From NCBI GenBank assembly GCA_027405735.1, contig JAPEHQ010000003.1, positions 248,001 to 312,000 of the forward strand: DNA of 64,000 nucleotides, given 5' to 3'. The notes under the pieces were generated by a model, which ran no database searches, was not told the DNA's origin, and saw only the letters and a program-made list of their open reading frames with translations. Positions 47,981 through 59,443 of the stretch are shown piece after piece; position 1 is the stretch's first letter; each line of letters begins with the position of its first letter. Source of the stretch: Mucor racemosus. Taxonomy: Eukaryota; Mucoromycota; Mucoromycetes; Mucorales; Mucoraceae. Position numbers and translations under genes: made by a program.

Positions 47981-48509
47981 GATTCGCTGCTTTTTTCTTA
48001 AAAACTGGGTCACACTTTTTATTCTTGTATAACTTTATTTTTTACTGAAAAATATTAAGAGAAAACTATATGTCAATGTACTTCAGATGTTCAGCTTTAA
48101 TTCAAAAATAATTATTTGAAAATATCCCATTTTTTGCAGTTGTTATAATTTTTTTAGTCCTAATGTTTCTGATTTTTACAGGTATTCCACTGCTAAATTT
48201 TAAAAACTTTGAGGCCTCATATCTCTACAAAACATTAAGTTATATTAACACTTATTAATAATAAAACTTACATGTTTTAAAGTATTTTATAACATAGTTC
48301 AATATGAATAAATTCTGAGTACTTTTTTTTTTCTCGTTTTTTTGACATTTTTTGTAGTATATTTCAAAATATTCGTTATATTAAGCAGTATTTGTTTTAC
48401 ATTTATATCGTAGTCCTCGTTGAGCTCTCTTGGATCCAATTTAGTTTTCTTCAAAATATTAATTTTTCGTGGAGATATCCTCAAAAATGCGTACAAAGAA
48501 ATACTTTTG

Positions 48510-48863
48510 TGTTACGCCAGGAGATTATATCAATCTCAAAGCTAAAATATGTACTAAATCATTTAATAAAAATAAAGGAAAACTGTTATAAAAATGAAAG
48601 AGCACACTAAAACTAAAGAACTTTATTATAAGATCGAACCATCTTCTTTTATATTCACATTCTCTAATTATACAGTATGACCTGTTTAAATGAGTCTATT
48701 TATATATATTCATATATCCAATTAAGTCTAGGTGACACACACTAGTTCCATATTCCTGCATACACGGAGCTTCATAACATAATACACAGCAATGTAGAAC
48801 TTAACATATCAAACTGTGTCGTAATCTTAACCAAGGAATGCACCCAGATCTGTGGATGCAACA
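48510..48863. mobile_element. Solo LTR, family L2 (354 bp), in R2
   Basis: Begins TGTTACGCCAGG and ends GATGCAACA, flanked by TTTTG (48505-48509 and 48864-48868). By eye it differs from the copy at 54777-55130 at one position only. The R2 copy at 19 kb is the empty site (ATGTGTACAAAGAGATATCT near 19398). Confidence 0.93.
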
Positions 48864-49433
48864 TTTTGTTTCTACTTCAATTTTTCCCTTGTATACCCTT
48901 ATCCTAAATTCTGAATTTGAAAAAAAAATCGACAAAAATCTTATTTTCTTCACGAAAATGCAGCTAGAAGGTTCAGCAATGGCTCTATCGATAGACATTT
49001 GCTTTGTGCATTTTTTCCATTGCTTTTATTTAAAACATACTTATAAAAAGTAGCGTATATCCTTAAACAAACCTCAGAATTTCAATTGCATTTTACGCAA
49101 AACGTTATGTAAAATATTTATCTAAATTTTATCCAACTGGATGCAGAATTTAAAATTGTACAAAAAGTATTTAATACGCTAGGTTAGGAATGGGCTTCGA
49201 TTCGAGTTTGAATCGAGTTTTAACGGAAACGGCTATTCGATTCGAGTTGGAAAACGGTCCGTTTTTTTTGTAACTCAGATAAATAACGGGGTGGAAGCAA
49301 GTATCGGGTCGTCTTGAGCAGACCGTTATAATATCAGCTTTGACAAATTAATATACATATATGAAATCATGCATCGACATTTATTTCATGAATTTAACAA
49401 CTAAAAAAACTAATTAAGGCACATGATTTTACA

Positions 49434-52400
49434 TTACACCTTGGTAAATAATTCACTTTGCCAACAAGTTAGCAACACAATTTTTTCTCCAGTATCTGGA
49501 TGCAGCTTGGCTCTTGTATTATTTATGACATATTTCGCTTGTGAGAATAGCCTTTCGGCAGGGACGCTTGTAGCAGGAATAGATAAATATTTTTTAGCAA
49601 ATAATGATAGTGTTGGAAAAAGATTTTCATGCTGCTTCCAAAATTTTAGGGGCAAGGTCGCATATTTTTTTCCAAGTTCTATGTTGGTTATGGCAACTTC
49701 GTCTTCATCGTTAGTGTCATCGTCATCATCATCTATTGTGTTTTATATAAATGCTCCATTAGTAAATGTTATCAAAATTACATAAATGACAGCTTTACCA
49801 TTTTGCAATTTATATCTGCGCAATTTCAACTTCGACTTGTACTCTTTTCTGTGGTCAATGTCAAGGTACCTTTTCAAATCAGCATTTGTTTCAACATAAT
49901 GTTTGATTATGTCAACATTTCCTTCGTACAACTGAACCTTTTTATATCTTTCATCTTCTTGTGATCTAGATGGTCGAGTTGAGCCAACTATATCTTCATT
50001 ATCAGAAGTATTATAAGAAGAATCGGAAGAGTCAATACTATCAATGTCCATAATTGTTGATGTCGATGGGCCTGATGCAAAAAATGTTATATATCAGTAA
50101 TGTAAATCAAAATACAGAACAGATATGAATTACCTGCTTCATTTCCATAGATCATTCTGTACATCACTGTTTTGCTACTACTACTACCATCTAGTTCTCT
50201 AGCATAATACTTTTCTAAAAATGAGGAAAATGATTCCTTGCAAACAGCTATTTGTTCATCAATTATATTTTTCTCCCATTTTTGATCTTTCCTAAAATAA
50301 TAAAAATAATAAGCATCATCAGCTACAAGAAAGATAAAAGTAGTACCAGTATGAAAACTTCAGACTCGGGTCAACCAAGGTGGAATTTGCATAAACACTT
50401 GTTAAATCAGTCTTAGAATAGTACTTCGATAGCTTATCCTTGCAACACTGAATAGCGTCTGCCAAATGTGGGTTTTTTTCTTGAAATGCGTCCAATTGGT
50501 CAAATAAACGGTTAAATAAAACGATTGTTTTATTAATAGTTGTATACCTGGAGAAGTTAATTAGTACTGTATGGTATACTATTTTTATAAAAGCTGTAAT
50601 ATTGCTACTTACTGCTGACTTGAGAGCCAAACTGTTATTTTTTCGAATTTTGTCAATACTTCGTTAACAATAGTAATATACTGGATTTGCTCATCATTTA
50701 AACTACAGTTTTCACGTATATCGTCGTCTGAATTCACTGTCAGTCTATATGCTTCTCTTACCACCAAGAACCGATCTATCATATGTTTTGTAGAGTGCCA
50801 TCTCGTAGAACAGTCGACTATTATTGCTAAATCAGGCAGTTTTAATATCTTCTTATTTGATTCAAAGACACATGTCAATTGGTTAGAAAGTTTGATTTTA
50901 GCGCAACCTTTACGAAGCCTATCAATGGGATTATTACCCTCGGCACCACTTTTGTTTATCTGGATGGTTTTAGATCCAATTAATTCAATAAATAATTTCA
51001 TGTAATTAATCAAATACTTACATCTTCCATAACAGCTTCCATGTTTGCGCTATCATTTGGTGCTTTTGCTTTTAGCCCTTTTTCAATTAAATCGTGACAT
51101 ACAATGTTGATTACGTGCGCAAAACAGGAAATCATGTTTTCCTTCTTTTTGAAATTGAAAGACTCATCATCTTCTGCTACCTTTTCAATATATTCTCCCA
51201 TTGATCCATTATTTGATGCATTATCGGTTGTTATGCAGAATAATTTGTTTTTGATGCCATAGTCATCCAACACTGCAAGGAATAATTTTCCAAGATCTTT
51301 TCCTTTTTATGAATGTCAGTATCAAAACAAATCAACATTTATGAATTGTATAAATTGGTGCATACCCGAATGAGAAGCATTTTTCATGTATTTAATAGCA
51401 ATTGTTATTTGTTGCGGCTTCCAATTTTTGTCGATGTAATGTGCTGTTATTCCCATGAAATACTTGTCTACGTTGCATCATTAAATAAAGTCAGTAATGA
51501 AGAAAGTATATGTAGTACTTTTTACTCACTAGTATCACTCTTCCACAAATCAGTTGTAAAATTTAAGAATTCTTGCTCTTGCAGAGTGGTTTTAATTATT
51601 TCCTTTTGATCCAAGTATTTTTGAATAAGCAAATCCTTCAATTTATTTTTCTTGGGAGGTATCAGTATTGGATCGTACGATTTTGAGCCATCATTTCCAC
51701 TATTTCTGCTGCTGAATTGAATAAGCTTTTCCAAAGTAATGTTTTTTTCAGAAAAATTTATTGTCAATCTATTAGCTATAATGAAATCAGTAAATAGTTT
51801 AAGAAAAGCTTCTCTTGTATGGGGCTCCTCATCGATTGTATCAATTTCGTCTTGTTCTTTTTGATATCTGTCCAGATGAGGCTTATTTTCTTGCGTGAGA
51901 CAGCTTTGAACAAAATCATAGTTATAAATCTCTTTTTCTCTGTCTGTTTTATCTTCCCAATCAGTAATTTGTTCTTTCGAAAACGTCAATAATTTAAGAA
52001 TTATATTATCTAACGTGCAATGTAACATGTTAATGAATGCGAATTTATGATTGATTGATAAAATAATACTCACGTCTGGATTCAGTAAGATTAAAATGTT
52101 TGTTTTCAAGATGTTTTCGAAAGCTTGTACTTGATCCTTTTGAACTAGAAAATTTTTCGAAGCATTCTCCTTTTCTTCTCTTTACAGTACAATGTATAAA
52201 ATCATCAACTCTCATTCCATAACCATATATATTCCACCATTTCCAAGCCCGGTGCACTTTGTTGTCATAATTTGCTGCCTCCCTCCTGTCACTTCCACAC
52301 CATGGTATATCATGCTCCTTTCCTGTTACTTCTGACCTTATCGATATTCTGCTTGTCCTATTATGCCGCCTAATTTCTTCTAGCCCTTCAAAAGGTAAAC

Positions 52401-52527
52401 TACCTCTAAATCTGTCAGTTAAAGATGCAGTAGTTGAAGAAGTTCCCATAGATGAATAGGAAGAAACACGTTGGATAAGGCTTGGAATTGAAAAAGGATC
52501 ATGGCTATCATGAGGCTGTTCACTCAT
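49434..52527 (-). CDS. hAT transposase, apparently intact
   Basis: Cut-and-paste transposase of the hAT superfamily. Nine exons on minus (52074-52527, 51530-52009, 51366-51467, 51022-51302, 50613-50959, 50347-50547, 50134-50291, 49799-50071, 49434-49732) join in phase to 864 aa with no internal stop. The N-terminus is Ser-rich with a BED-type zinc finger (WKWWNIYG, then two Cys and an HLENKH His pair). The catalytic RNase-H-like region has FTTDLWKSD, YFMGITAHYID, LFCITTDNASNN with the hAT aspartate, ISCFAHVINIVCHD and CSTRWHSTKHMIDR. The C-terminal dimerisation block is KKYLSIPATSVPAERLFSQA then NNTRAKLHPD. An acidic Ser/Asp linker precedes it. Because every exon is open and spliced in phase, activity is plausible. 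The 5' leader now contains an L4 LTR, which may affect expression. Confidence 0.93.
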
Positions 52528-52793
52528 TTCTTTTATTTATAATAAAAATGTTTAGATGAACAAAAAATTAAGGAACTCAACCTCAAAGATAGAGTAGCTT
52601 ATATATACAAAAAATTAGAAAACTTTTACTTTATTGTATGTAAACATTACGTCAAAAAATCACTCTCACTCATGGCATACAATTTATAAATGGTAATGAC
52701 TTGCGCGGTAATAATGTTGTTACAGAAGCACGTTTTCATTCAAAATAACGAGTATATGTATAAAGTATACATGAAATAAAAGACAAGCAAGCA

Positions 52794-53107
52794 TGATCTA
52801 TCAGAATCAGAAATTACCAAATTACCTATTTAGAACCTTTGTCAAACCATGATGTTTAATAGCGCAAATCAGACAATGCTACATTCCATGCTTCTATCAT
52901 CACGCTACAATTAAAGTATAAAAGCATGGTTCAATTACAGTATATTCATACGATATTCATATGTTTATTCTAATTACATTACCATTCAAATTCAATACAC
53001 TCATTCAATTAGTACATAAACTCTCTTTATAAGCTCATAATTAAACAGTATTTTTTTTTATTTTTTGCATGATTTCATACGTTTATCTTTCAAATTTCAA
53101 TAAATCA
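52794..53107. mobile_element. Solo LTR, family L4 (314 bp), nested in the hAT transposon
   Basis: Begins TGATCTATCAGAATC and ends CAATAAATCA. The flanks are AAGCA (52789-52793) and GAGCA (53108-53112), a 5-bp duplication with one mismatch. It aligns in reverse orientation to 16599-16895. It lies between the hAT right end and the transposase start codon. Confidence 0.75.
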
Positions 53108-53600
53108 GAGCATTTTTAAATCACCCTTCGTCAAATTATACGTTAATGTACGTATATTTGATTATTTCACAATTTCACATATTTTTTGAAAGCCAAAACT
53201 CGAATCCCACTTTCGAGTTTAGGTGACACGAAAAAAAAAACTCGAATACCCCCATCCAAGTCTGCATAAAAAACGGCCCGTTATAACAGTCAAACTCGGT
53301 TGACCATAATACGATACGTTGGGTGTGAAATCCTACGCTAGGTCTACTTATGTTGTAGTTCATGAGCTATTAAACAAATTTGTTTTTGAATCATTTTTCG
53401 ATCTGTTTTACAAATCGGTTTTGGAGCTCAGATATAATATGGTTTAAGCTGTAATGCGAACTACTATTTTGATTTCCTCGATAGAAAGCCATTATTTTTT
53501 GCTAAAAAAAATATAGAGTAGCTTTCAGTAGGATCTACTATCTTGTGAATACAAAAAATTAACACCTCAATTTAAGCACTTAATTTTTTACGGTCAATTT

Positions 53601-54424
53601 TAGGTCAATTTTGGTCAATGGTATACCAGTGCACTTATTTTCTGGTAATAATATTAAACTGTATAACATAATTGAATATGGATGAATGTAAAACACTCTT
53701 TGCCAAAATGGGAGTTAGTATAACGTCATCTACAACACATAGAAACTCAAGTGACATTCAATAGATGTAGTTGCATTGGAAAATTCAGCTTTTAAAAGTC
53801 GAAAGACCTAGAATTATACTGGAAAACAAAAGTACGCATTATTCATCAAACTAAAGACAGATACCAACTTTCCAATCCACCAGTGTTAAATGCATATATC
53901 AATTGTATAATCCCTACTACGAATGGTCAAATGCGGAATAGTAATATGATATACTGTACGAATCAATCAGTTTGACAATTATAATCAATGGTAATAATAA
54001 TGCTAATAATAGGATCAAGTTTTTAAAGTAATAGCAAAAAACTACCAATAGTATACTAGTAAACTGTAATTTAATACACTATCGTTCAATACTGTATGAC
54101 CGAATATTAATGAATTAGAGAAAATACAACTGGTAAAAAATTGATGCTCAATGTAAAACGAGGTCAAGATTGATAAAAGGTGCATTTATTGTGTGGTGGA
54201 AATCGCGACATTTTGATGGATAGAAATTACAGGACCAAGATGTTGTGTTTGCTTCCGGATTTTCAAAAGGGTTCAAAAGCATTCTTCATTAAACTTAACT
54301 AGATGTTGAATAATGAATACTCAACATATGCGATTAGTACTATTCTGTCTTTTATTTGATTGCTGTATTATTAAAAGTCAAGCTTTTCATAGATTATGAC
54401 AATGATATAGATAATGGGATTCTT
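53601..54424. other. Unassigned AT-rich DNA between R2 and R1 copy E
   Basis: No exon recognised and no clear repeat partner. The last part may belong to the captured dynein segment but is not recognisable. Confidence 0.4.
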
Positions 54425-54720
54425 CTGATTTCAGATTGGCATTTATCATAAGGTGGGCTGATGATGCGTTTGATATTACTGTAGATAGAACCAGTCAATT
54501 TAGTTTATGGAATTTGAATGAAAATACCAAGGAACCATTTGTAAGTACTTAATAAGTTAGTTCTAGTAAAGCATTGAATAAATTGGCTTGGGACAAAGAG
54601 GATAAAAAGATGGCAATAGGTTTCAGTGATGGCCATGTTTATGTTTATGTTTATGGCATTGGAAACATAAGATTAAAGCTCAATGTAAATTATCTCTAGC
54701 GCAATAACTATAAAGGCTAT
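54425..54720 (+). pseudogene. Captured dynein intermediate chain fragment, copy E, with an extra upstream exon
   Basis: Here an additional exon is seen upstream: WADDAFDITVDRTSQFSLWN then LNENTKEPF and a GTAAGT donor at about 54541. It matches the dynein intermediate chain blade that ends DLWNLNNDTEVP in animals. It is followed by a shortened junction and then the NKLAWDKED...GFSDGHVYVY part found in the other copies. The usual intron between these exons is replaced by a short AGTACTTAATAAGTTAG-like joint. Frame changes and a repeated VYVY unit make it non-functional. Confidence 0.8.
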
Positions 54721-54776
54721 AATATCATCAAATAAGCTACCACACAATATTAACATGAATAAAGATTTACAGAAAT

Positions 54777-55130
54777 TGTTACGCCAGGAGATTATATCAA
54801 TCTCAAAGCTAAAATATGTACTAAATCATTTAATAAAAATAAAGGAAAACTGTTATAAAAATGAAAGAGCACACTAAAACTAAAGAACTTTATTATAAGA
54901 TCGAACCATCTTCTTTTATATTCACATTCTCTAATTATACAGTATGACCTGTTTAAATGAGTCTATTTATATATATTCATATATCCAATTAAGTCTAGGT
55001 GACACACACTAGTTCCATATTCCTGCATACACGGAGCTTCATAACATAATACACAGCAATGTAGAACTTAACATATCAAACTGTGTCGTAATCTTAACCA
55101 AGGAATGCACCCAGATCTGTGGATGCAGCA
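54777..55130. mobile_element. Solo LTR, family L2 (354 bp), in R1 copy E
   Basis: Begins TGTTACGCCAGG and ends GATGCAGCA, flanked by GAAAT (54772-54776 and 55131-55135). One difference by eye from the copy at 48510-48863. Copy D keeps the empty site (TTTACAGAAATAAGGAGC near 36568). Confidence 0.93.
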
Positions 55131-56170
55131 GAAATAAGAAGCTTGAATCAAGTGGGTACAGCATCGTAAATTCTTGAAAAAGTTCTCAAGTATTATAAAA
55201 TCTCTTATTTTTAAGACTTACAAGGCTTATAAGCGGAATATTAATTTTAAAAATTATTTTTGTCCAGATCATCCATTTTGACATTTTTTAATTTTTTTTT
55301 CTGGTTTTGCAAATCTAGAGTTAATTATACTAACAATTATAAAAACAAAAAATATACACATATACAACATTTAGCGCTCTATTTGCTCAATAAAAAATAA
55401 CAAACATTTTTATTGAAAAATATTACATGAAAATTCTTTAACCAAAAATCCGTTTTTGGGGCAAAAGTACAAACTTTCATTACTTAACATTTAATATTAA
55501 GCTTTTATAAAATGTGTATTAGTCATGGCTACAATTTTCTCTCACAATATAGTATGTTTAAACGTTGATTTTGGTATCAAAATGTGATTTTTTTGTTTTT
55601 TGATCAAAATCATGAGTGTTGGTAAGAATAAAATGAACCCCAAAAATGTCCGCTACAAAAACTGAATTTTCAGATCGTATATGCCTAAGTATAATAAAAG
55701 TTGAAAAAAAGCGCCGTTTTATTTAAAACTTAGATATATCATAGTCGACTTTCGTTCAATCTTGCTATGCTCAATTACAGCGTCGCTCTGCGGGCTCGCT
55801 TTTGCAATTTTTTAATGAATGTATGATATGAGAGATGGTTTTTCTGGTAGAAAAATGTATGTTTTTATGATAACAGATTAGGGACGTTATCGAGCCGAGC
55901 TTATAGTAGTAAATTTGGCTGGCAAAACCCGGCTCGACCACAATGCTATAATAGATATTGCCTATTTTGTTTAGTTTATGGTTCATGCGCTTTAATGCTG
56001 CTTTAACATTGGCTGAAATGTGCAATTTAGCAGCGTTTTAATTGCACTAAATAATGCAAAACCTTGAAAATAATCCTTTTCTACGTGTGTTGGTTCTCTC
56101 TTTTTGCTTTCATATTCCAAGGATATATTCACCGTTTGATAAGGCATGTCAGACTATCAAGCTGGTATTC
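55131..56170 (+). repeat. R1 repeat, copy E (plus orientation)
   Basis: Core about 55135-55880 and part of the arm to 56170 (AGCTGGTATTC), after which similarity to copy C stops. It carries a roughly 75-bp insertion at about 55876-55953 that the other copies lack. Confidence 0.85.
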
Positions 56171-56929
56171 TTTTCTTTTATCTGAATACACATGCTAACG
56201 TGATAAGGGACACATATTTTTAATAATGTAGGTAGTAGTAGTCGTTACATTAGAGACTGATATTTTCATTTAATCGCATTCTAAGATCGAATATCATTAT
56301 TTACTACTGTATTGTTGCCAGTATTTCTTGATTACTAGATCAAATCGAAGGCAATGATATTTATATCTACTCAATGAAAAAGTAGAACTGGCTACAATTT
56401 CACAAAATGTTCCAGAAAAGTGATAGAATTTTAAATGATATAGAAACAAAAAAAAAAAGAATAACTAATGTTTTGTCTAATAACCATAGTTTTGATCGTA
56501 GCTACTGTATACTTGAAAACAAATCTTTTTACAGCTGACAATCGTAAACTAAAATAGTAAGTTTAAAGAATGTTAATTTGTTTAAATTTTATGAGTGATA
56601 AAGTAACATATATAATCAGATTTGGCTTGCATATAAATTTAAGCAGTACGTGTTATTTAAGTTTATGCTAGAGCAAAAACCATTGTTGCTGTAAACATTA
56701 TAGCTATAAACATATTTACAAATGATGATAATCGTAAATATATTGGCTCTTGCATGCATTGCTCTACATCAACAACATATTGAATTGTATTGTCTATAAT
56801 ATATATTAATAAAATCAAATGTAATTTAAAAACCTATTCCAGTAAAAACTGCAACAATGGGATTTTGAGAACGGCACGATGCTCTTGTACTAATCAATTT
56901 GTGCCCATGCAATCAGCTCATTAATGCTC
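56171..56929. other. Unassigned AT-rich DNA
   Basis: No exon, RNA gene or repeat partner recognised. Confidence 0.45.
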
Positions 56930-57600
56930 ATGGTCAGATTTTATTATTATACACATACAGGCTTTTCGTTATGGTTGTGTGCAGTTTCTTTCGTTGTGTC
57001 CATGTGCATCTTGTTATTTTTTTAGCCACATTCAGTGGGCACAACAAAATCATCGTATGCAGCATAGGTCGGCCGTAGTGGATCATCAGTTCTCGCCTAA
57101 TATGGATCCGACTGAGCTGCTCCCATTGCAATGGTAGGTACATCTAATGTTTATCTACAAAATTGAAAAGATTTAGCCTCTCCGAGTTGCTCTGAAGACG
57201 GGAGAAAGATGAATCGCGCACTTTTTTCAAGTTAATTGTATGGATTGTTTTAGATATTTTTCGAAAAATTTTATCAAATTAAAGAATGGTTCGAAACTGA
57301 ATTTTTTAGCTGCCCACCTGCCCTCAATGAACAGTAAAGCTACAAATAACATATCTTGATTTTATTAGCTAACAACAACTGTTTTTGAAAGAGTTTAGTG
57401 CTAGTTTTTTTTAAAAAAAAACTCTCTTCCTCCGCTTAAAATAAATCAAGCAACTGGAGAAATGCTTGGGATTAATGAATATTGATCCAAATAAACCAAG
57501 AGTTTTATAACATATATACTACAGCTGTAGCAGTTTTCAGGTTTGAAATTTTATTATTGCATTCATTTACTGGGTAAATAGTAAGAACCAAAAGCTCACT
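56930..57600 (+). repeat. R3 repeat, copy without LTR insertions
   Basis: Co-linear with 39031-40120 once the two L1 LTRs are removed (GTTCTCGCCTAATATGGATC; GATTGTTTTAGATATTTTTC; GTAAAGCTACAAATAACATA). It serves as the empty-site reference for both insertions. Confidence 0.8.
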
Positions 57601-58307
57601 TTTCCCAAGTCGGTTTTATTTCTTAAAAGGCCATTTCAAATTAGAAATAGCATTAAATAAACCAAAGCCAGCATATAGCGCAATGACAACTACCAAAATT
57701 AATAAGTAAGTATTATTTTTATGTATAATCAATGTTGTAATGCAATTTGATTTACATTCAAATGAAAAAAAAATCACGAACTAAAGCTATATATATATAT
57801 AGCCATGCTGATTGAAATTCTACGGAATAACTGTGTTGATGATTTTTAGTCTTCCCATTGTCAATAGGCTATGATTGGATATTATAATAATGTAATAATC
57901 TATGAGATTGATAATTTACAATCATGCACTGAATTTTCTATACCAAAGCCATATGGTTATCCAAGAAATAACACTATTAGCTGATATGCATTATAAATAA
58001 TATTACGCGCTATCATAATCAAAACTAATATCTCAAACTGCATTTACAAAGAAAAAAAGGCAGAAAAGGATTGACGACAGTTTTTGTAGCTTGACCCAGA
58101 AGTTAAAGTATACAACAAATGTGATACCTGGGTATTAGCATTCAATAGTTGAGTGATGTGTGTTACATCTGGATCTTGTATAAAGTTGCATGGACGAATG
58201 CTATTATACAAACGCAATCGTATAGTCTTAGCTGACTCAAATGAAACCATAAGCACGAGAAGGTTTATAAAGTCCTTTATTTAGCCTATAAATCATGTTT
58301 ACATAAT
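57601..58307. other. Intergenic DNA with a short unassigned minus-strand frame
   Basis: On minus an ATG at 58248 opens 68 codons to 58044 (MVSFESAKTIRLRLYNSIRP, then DPDVTHITQLLNANTQ, where a possible GTATCAC donor follows). I do not recognise it. It could be a leftover 5' exon of a decayed gene. Otherwise nothing is seen. Confidence 0.35.
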
Positions 58308-59223
58308 CTATTTCTTATATCCCCAATACATGTCGGTATCATGACAATAAATAAATTCGTCATCAGAACCACTCATAGGAATGTTATATTTAGGATCTTC
58401 CAAAACAGCTTCCACATCCTGATGCAACTTTTCGCATTTTTCTTCATCTAAAATAGCAATGTAACTTTTACTCATGATACGAGGCCAGACATGATCACGC
58501 TTAGCAGGTACGTCAAACGCGAATCTTTTATGTTGCAAAGGCAAAGCATAAAGCTCTTGAGCCTCCTTAGTATCAAATACTTTTTTCCAGTAGCCCATTC
58601 TGTATTGAGGTGCACTTCCATCGTATACTTCATATAAACTAAATTAAGTATAGGTTAAATTGTATGTATGATTATGATATGTGATGAATAGGTACTCTCT
58701 TAGTTTAGCAACCCATTCAGAACGTTCTCTACTCTCCATATTCCAAATCAAGATAATAAGACCTCCAGGTTTCAAAACTCGATGAATTTCTTTCAAACTT
58801 TTGATATCATCAAACCAATGAAAGCACTGAGCAAGCATAACCATGTCTTGGGATTCATCCTCAACAGGAATAGACCAAGCTGTGCCTTTGACAGATGTAG
58901 CTTTTGGCACAATCGATTCTAATTTAAGACGCATATTATCAACAGGTTCTACAGCAGTTACTTCGAATCCGCATTGATCTATCAATAATTTTGTCATAAT
59001 GCCTGTTCCTGCACCTAAGTCTAATACTTTTTGAGGTTGTTGATGATCTGCCATCAGTTTTGAAATATATGCAATTGCTTCAGCTGGGTAACTAGGTCGA
59101 GCTTTAGCTAAATGAGGAGTTATTAATCTACACGTGGATACAAACTATCTAATTTATGATACCATAAGCATCTGCTTGTGCTTGAAAACCATTTGATGCA
59201 GTTGAATGAGGAGCTGTTGTCAT
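58308..59223 (-). CDS. Class I SAM-dependent methyltransferase (methyltransferase type 11 family)
   Basis: Three exons (59163-59223, 58696-59107, 58308-58638) give 267 aa, the usual size for this family. The N-terminus runs FQAQADAYAKARPSYPAEAI, the conserved entry of the family. Motif I is VLDLGAGTGIMTKLL, the acidic end of strand 2 is VTAVEPVDNM, the post-motif is AWSIPVEDESQDMVMLAQCFHWFD, and motif III is IHRVLKPGGLIILIWN. The family includes yeast Tmt1/Crg1-like enzymes that methylate small molecules; the substrate here cannot be told from sequence. The gene is divergent from the FHA gene with about 220 bp between start codons. Confidence 0.92.
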
Positions 59224-59443
59224 ACTGTTGGATAAGAAATAGATGAAAAGAACCCTTAAACATTAAAGATCTGAGTCAGCATATAATTTAGAGTGGCACG
59301 AGAACAGGTGGTGTACATAAACTTGTGGTAATACTGTAGTATAAAACGACGTCAGTTGAAATTTTCGCTTTTTGTTCACATTTACTTTGTTTATAAAACA
59401 CTTTCATATAATCTATACATAGTCTTATTTTAGTCTACAAGTG
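59224..59443. promoter_or_regulatory. Shared divergent promoter region (methyltransferase / FHA protein)
   Basis: The 220 bp between two divergent start codons must contain both promoters. The sequence is mixed-composition with no TATA box I would commit to. Co-regulation is possible but only inferred from the arrangement. Confidence 0.5.

Larger units (their letters stand above)
49185..53335 (-). mobile_element. Complete hAT-superfamily DNA transposon (4151 bp), inserted in R2
   Basis: Flanked by the 8-bp duplication CGCTAGGT (49177-49184 and 53336-53343); the uninterrupted R2 copy has a single CGCTAGGT at about 19733. The left end reads TAGGAATGGGCTTCG and the right end, read inward, TAGGATTTCACACCC, so the terminal inverted repeats are short and imperfect. 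Both subterminal regions carry several TTCGAGT/ACTCGAA motifs (49200-49250 and 53190-53310), probable transposase-binding sites. It encodes a nine-exon transposase on minus and contains a nested L4 solo LTR at 52794-53107, upstream of the transposase start. Confidence 0.93.
47981..53600 (+). repeat. R2 repeat, copy disrupted by a solo LTR and a hAT transposon
   Basis: The R2 pieces 47981-48509, 48869-49184 and 53344-53600 are co-linear with 18901-20000. The first interruption is the L2 solo LTR, the second the hAT element. Divergence between the two R2 copies is much greater than between the two L2 LTRs, so R2 is older. Confidence 0.85.

Noticed and set aside
51313..51609. Plus-strand frame of 98 codons in the hAT element
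   Set aside because: Complement of transposase exons and introns; no protein-like features.
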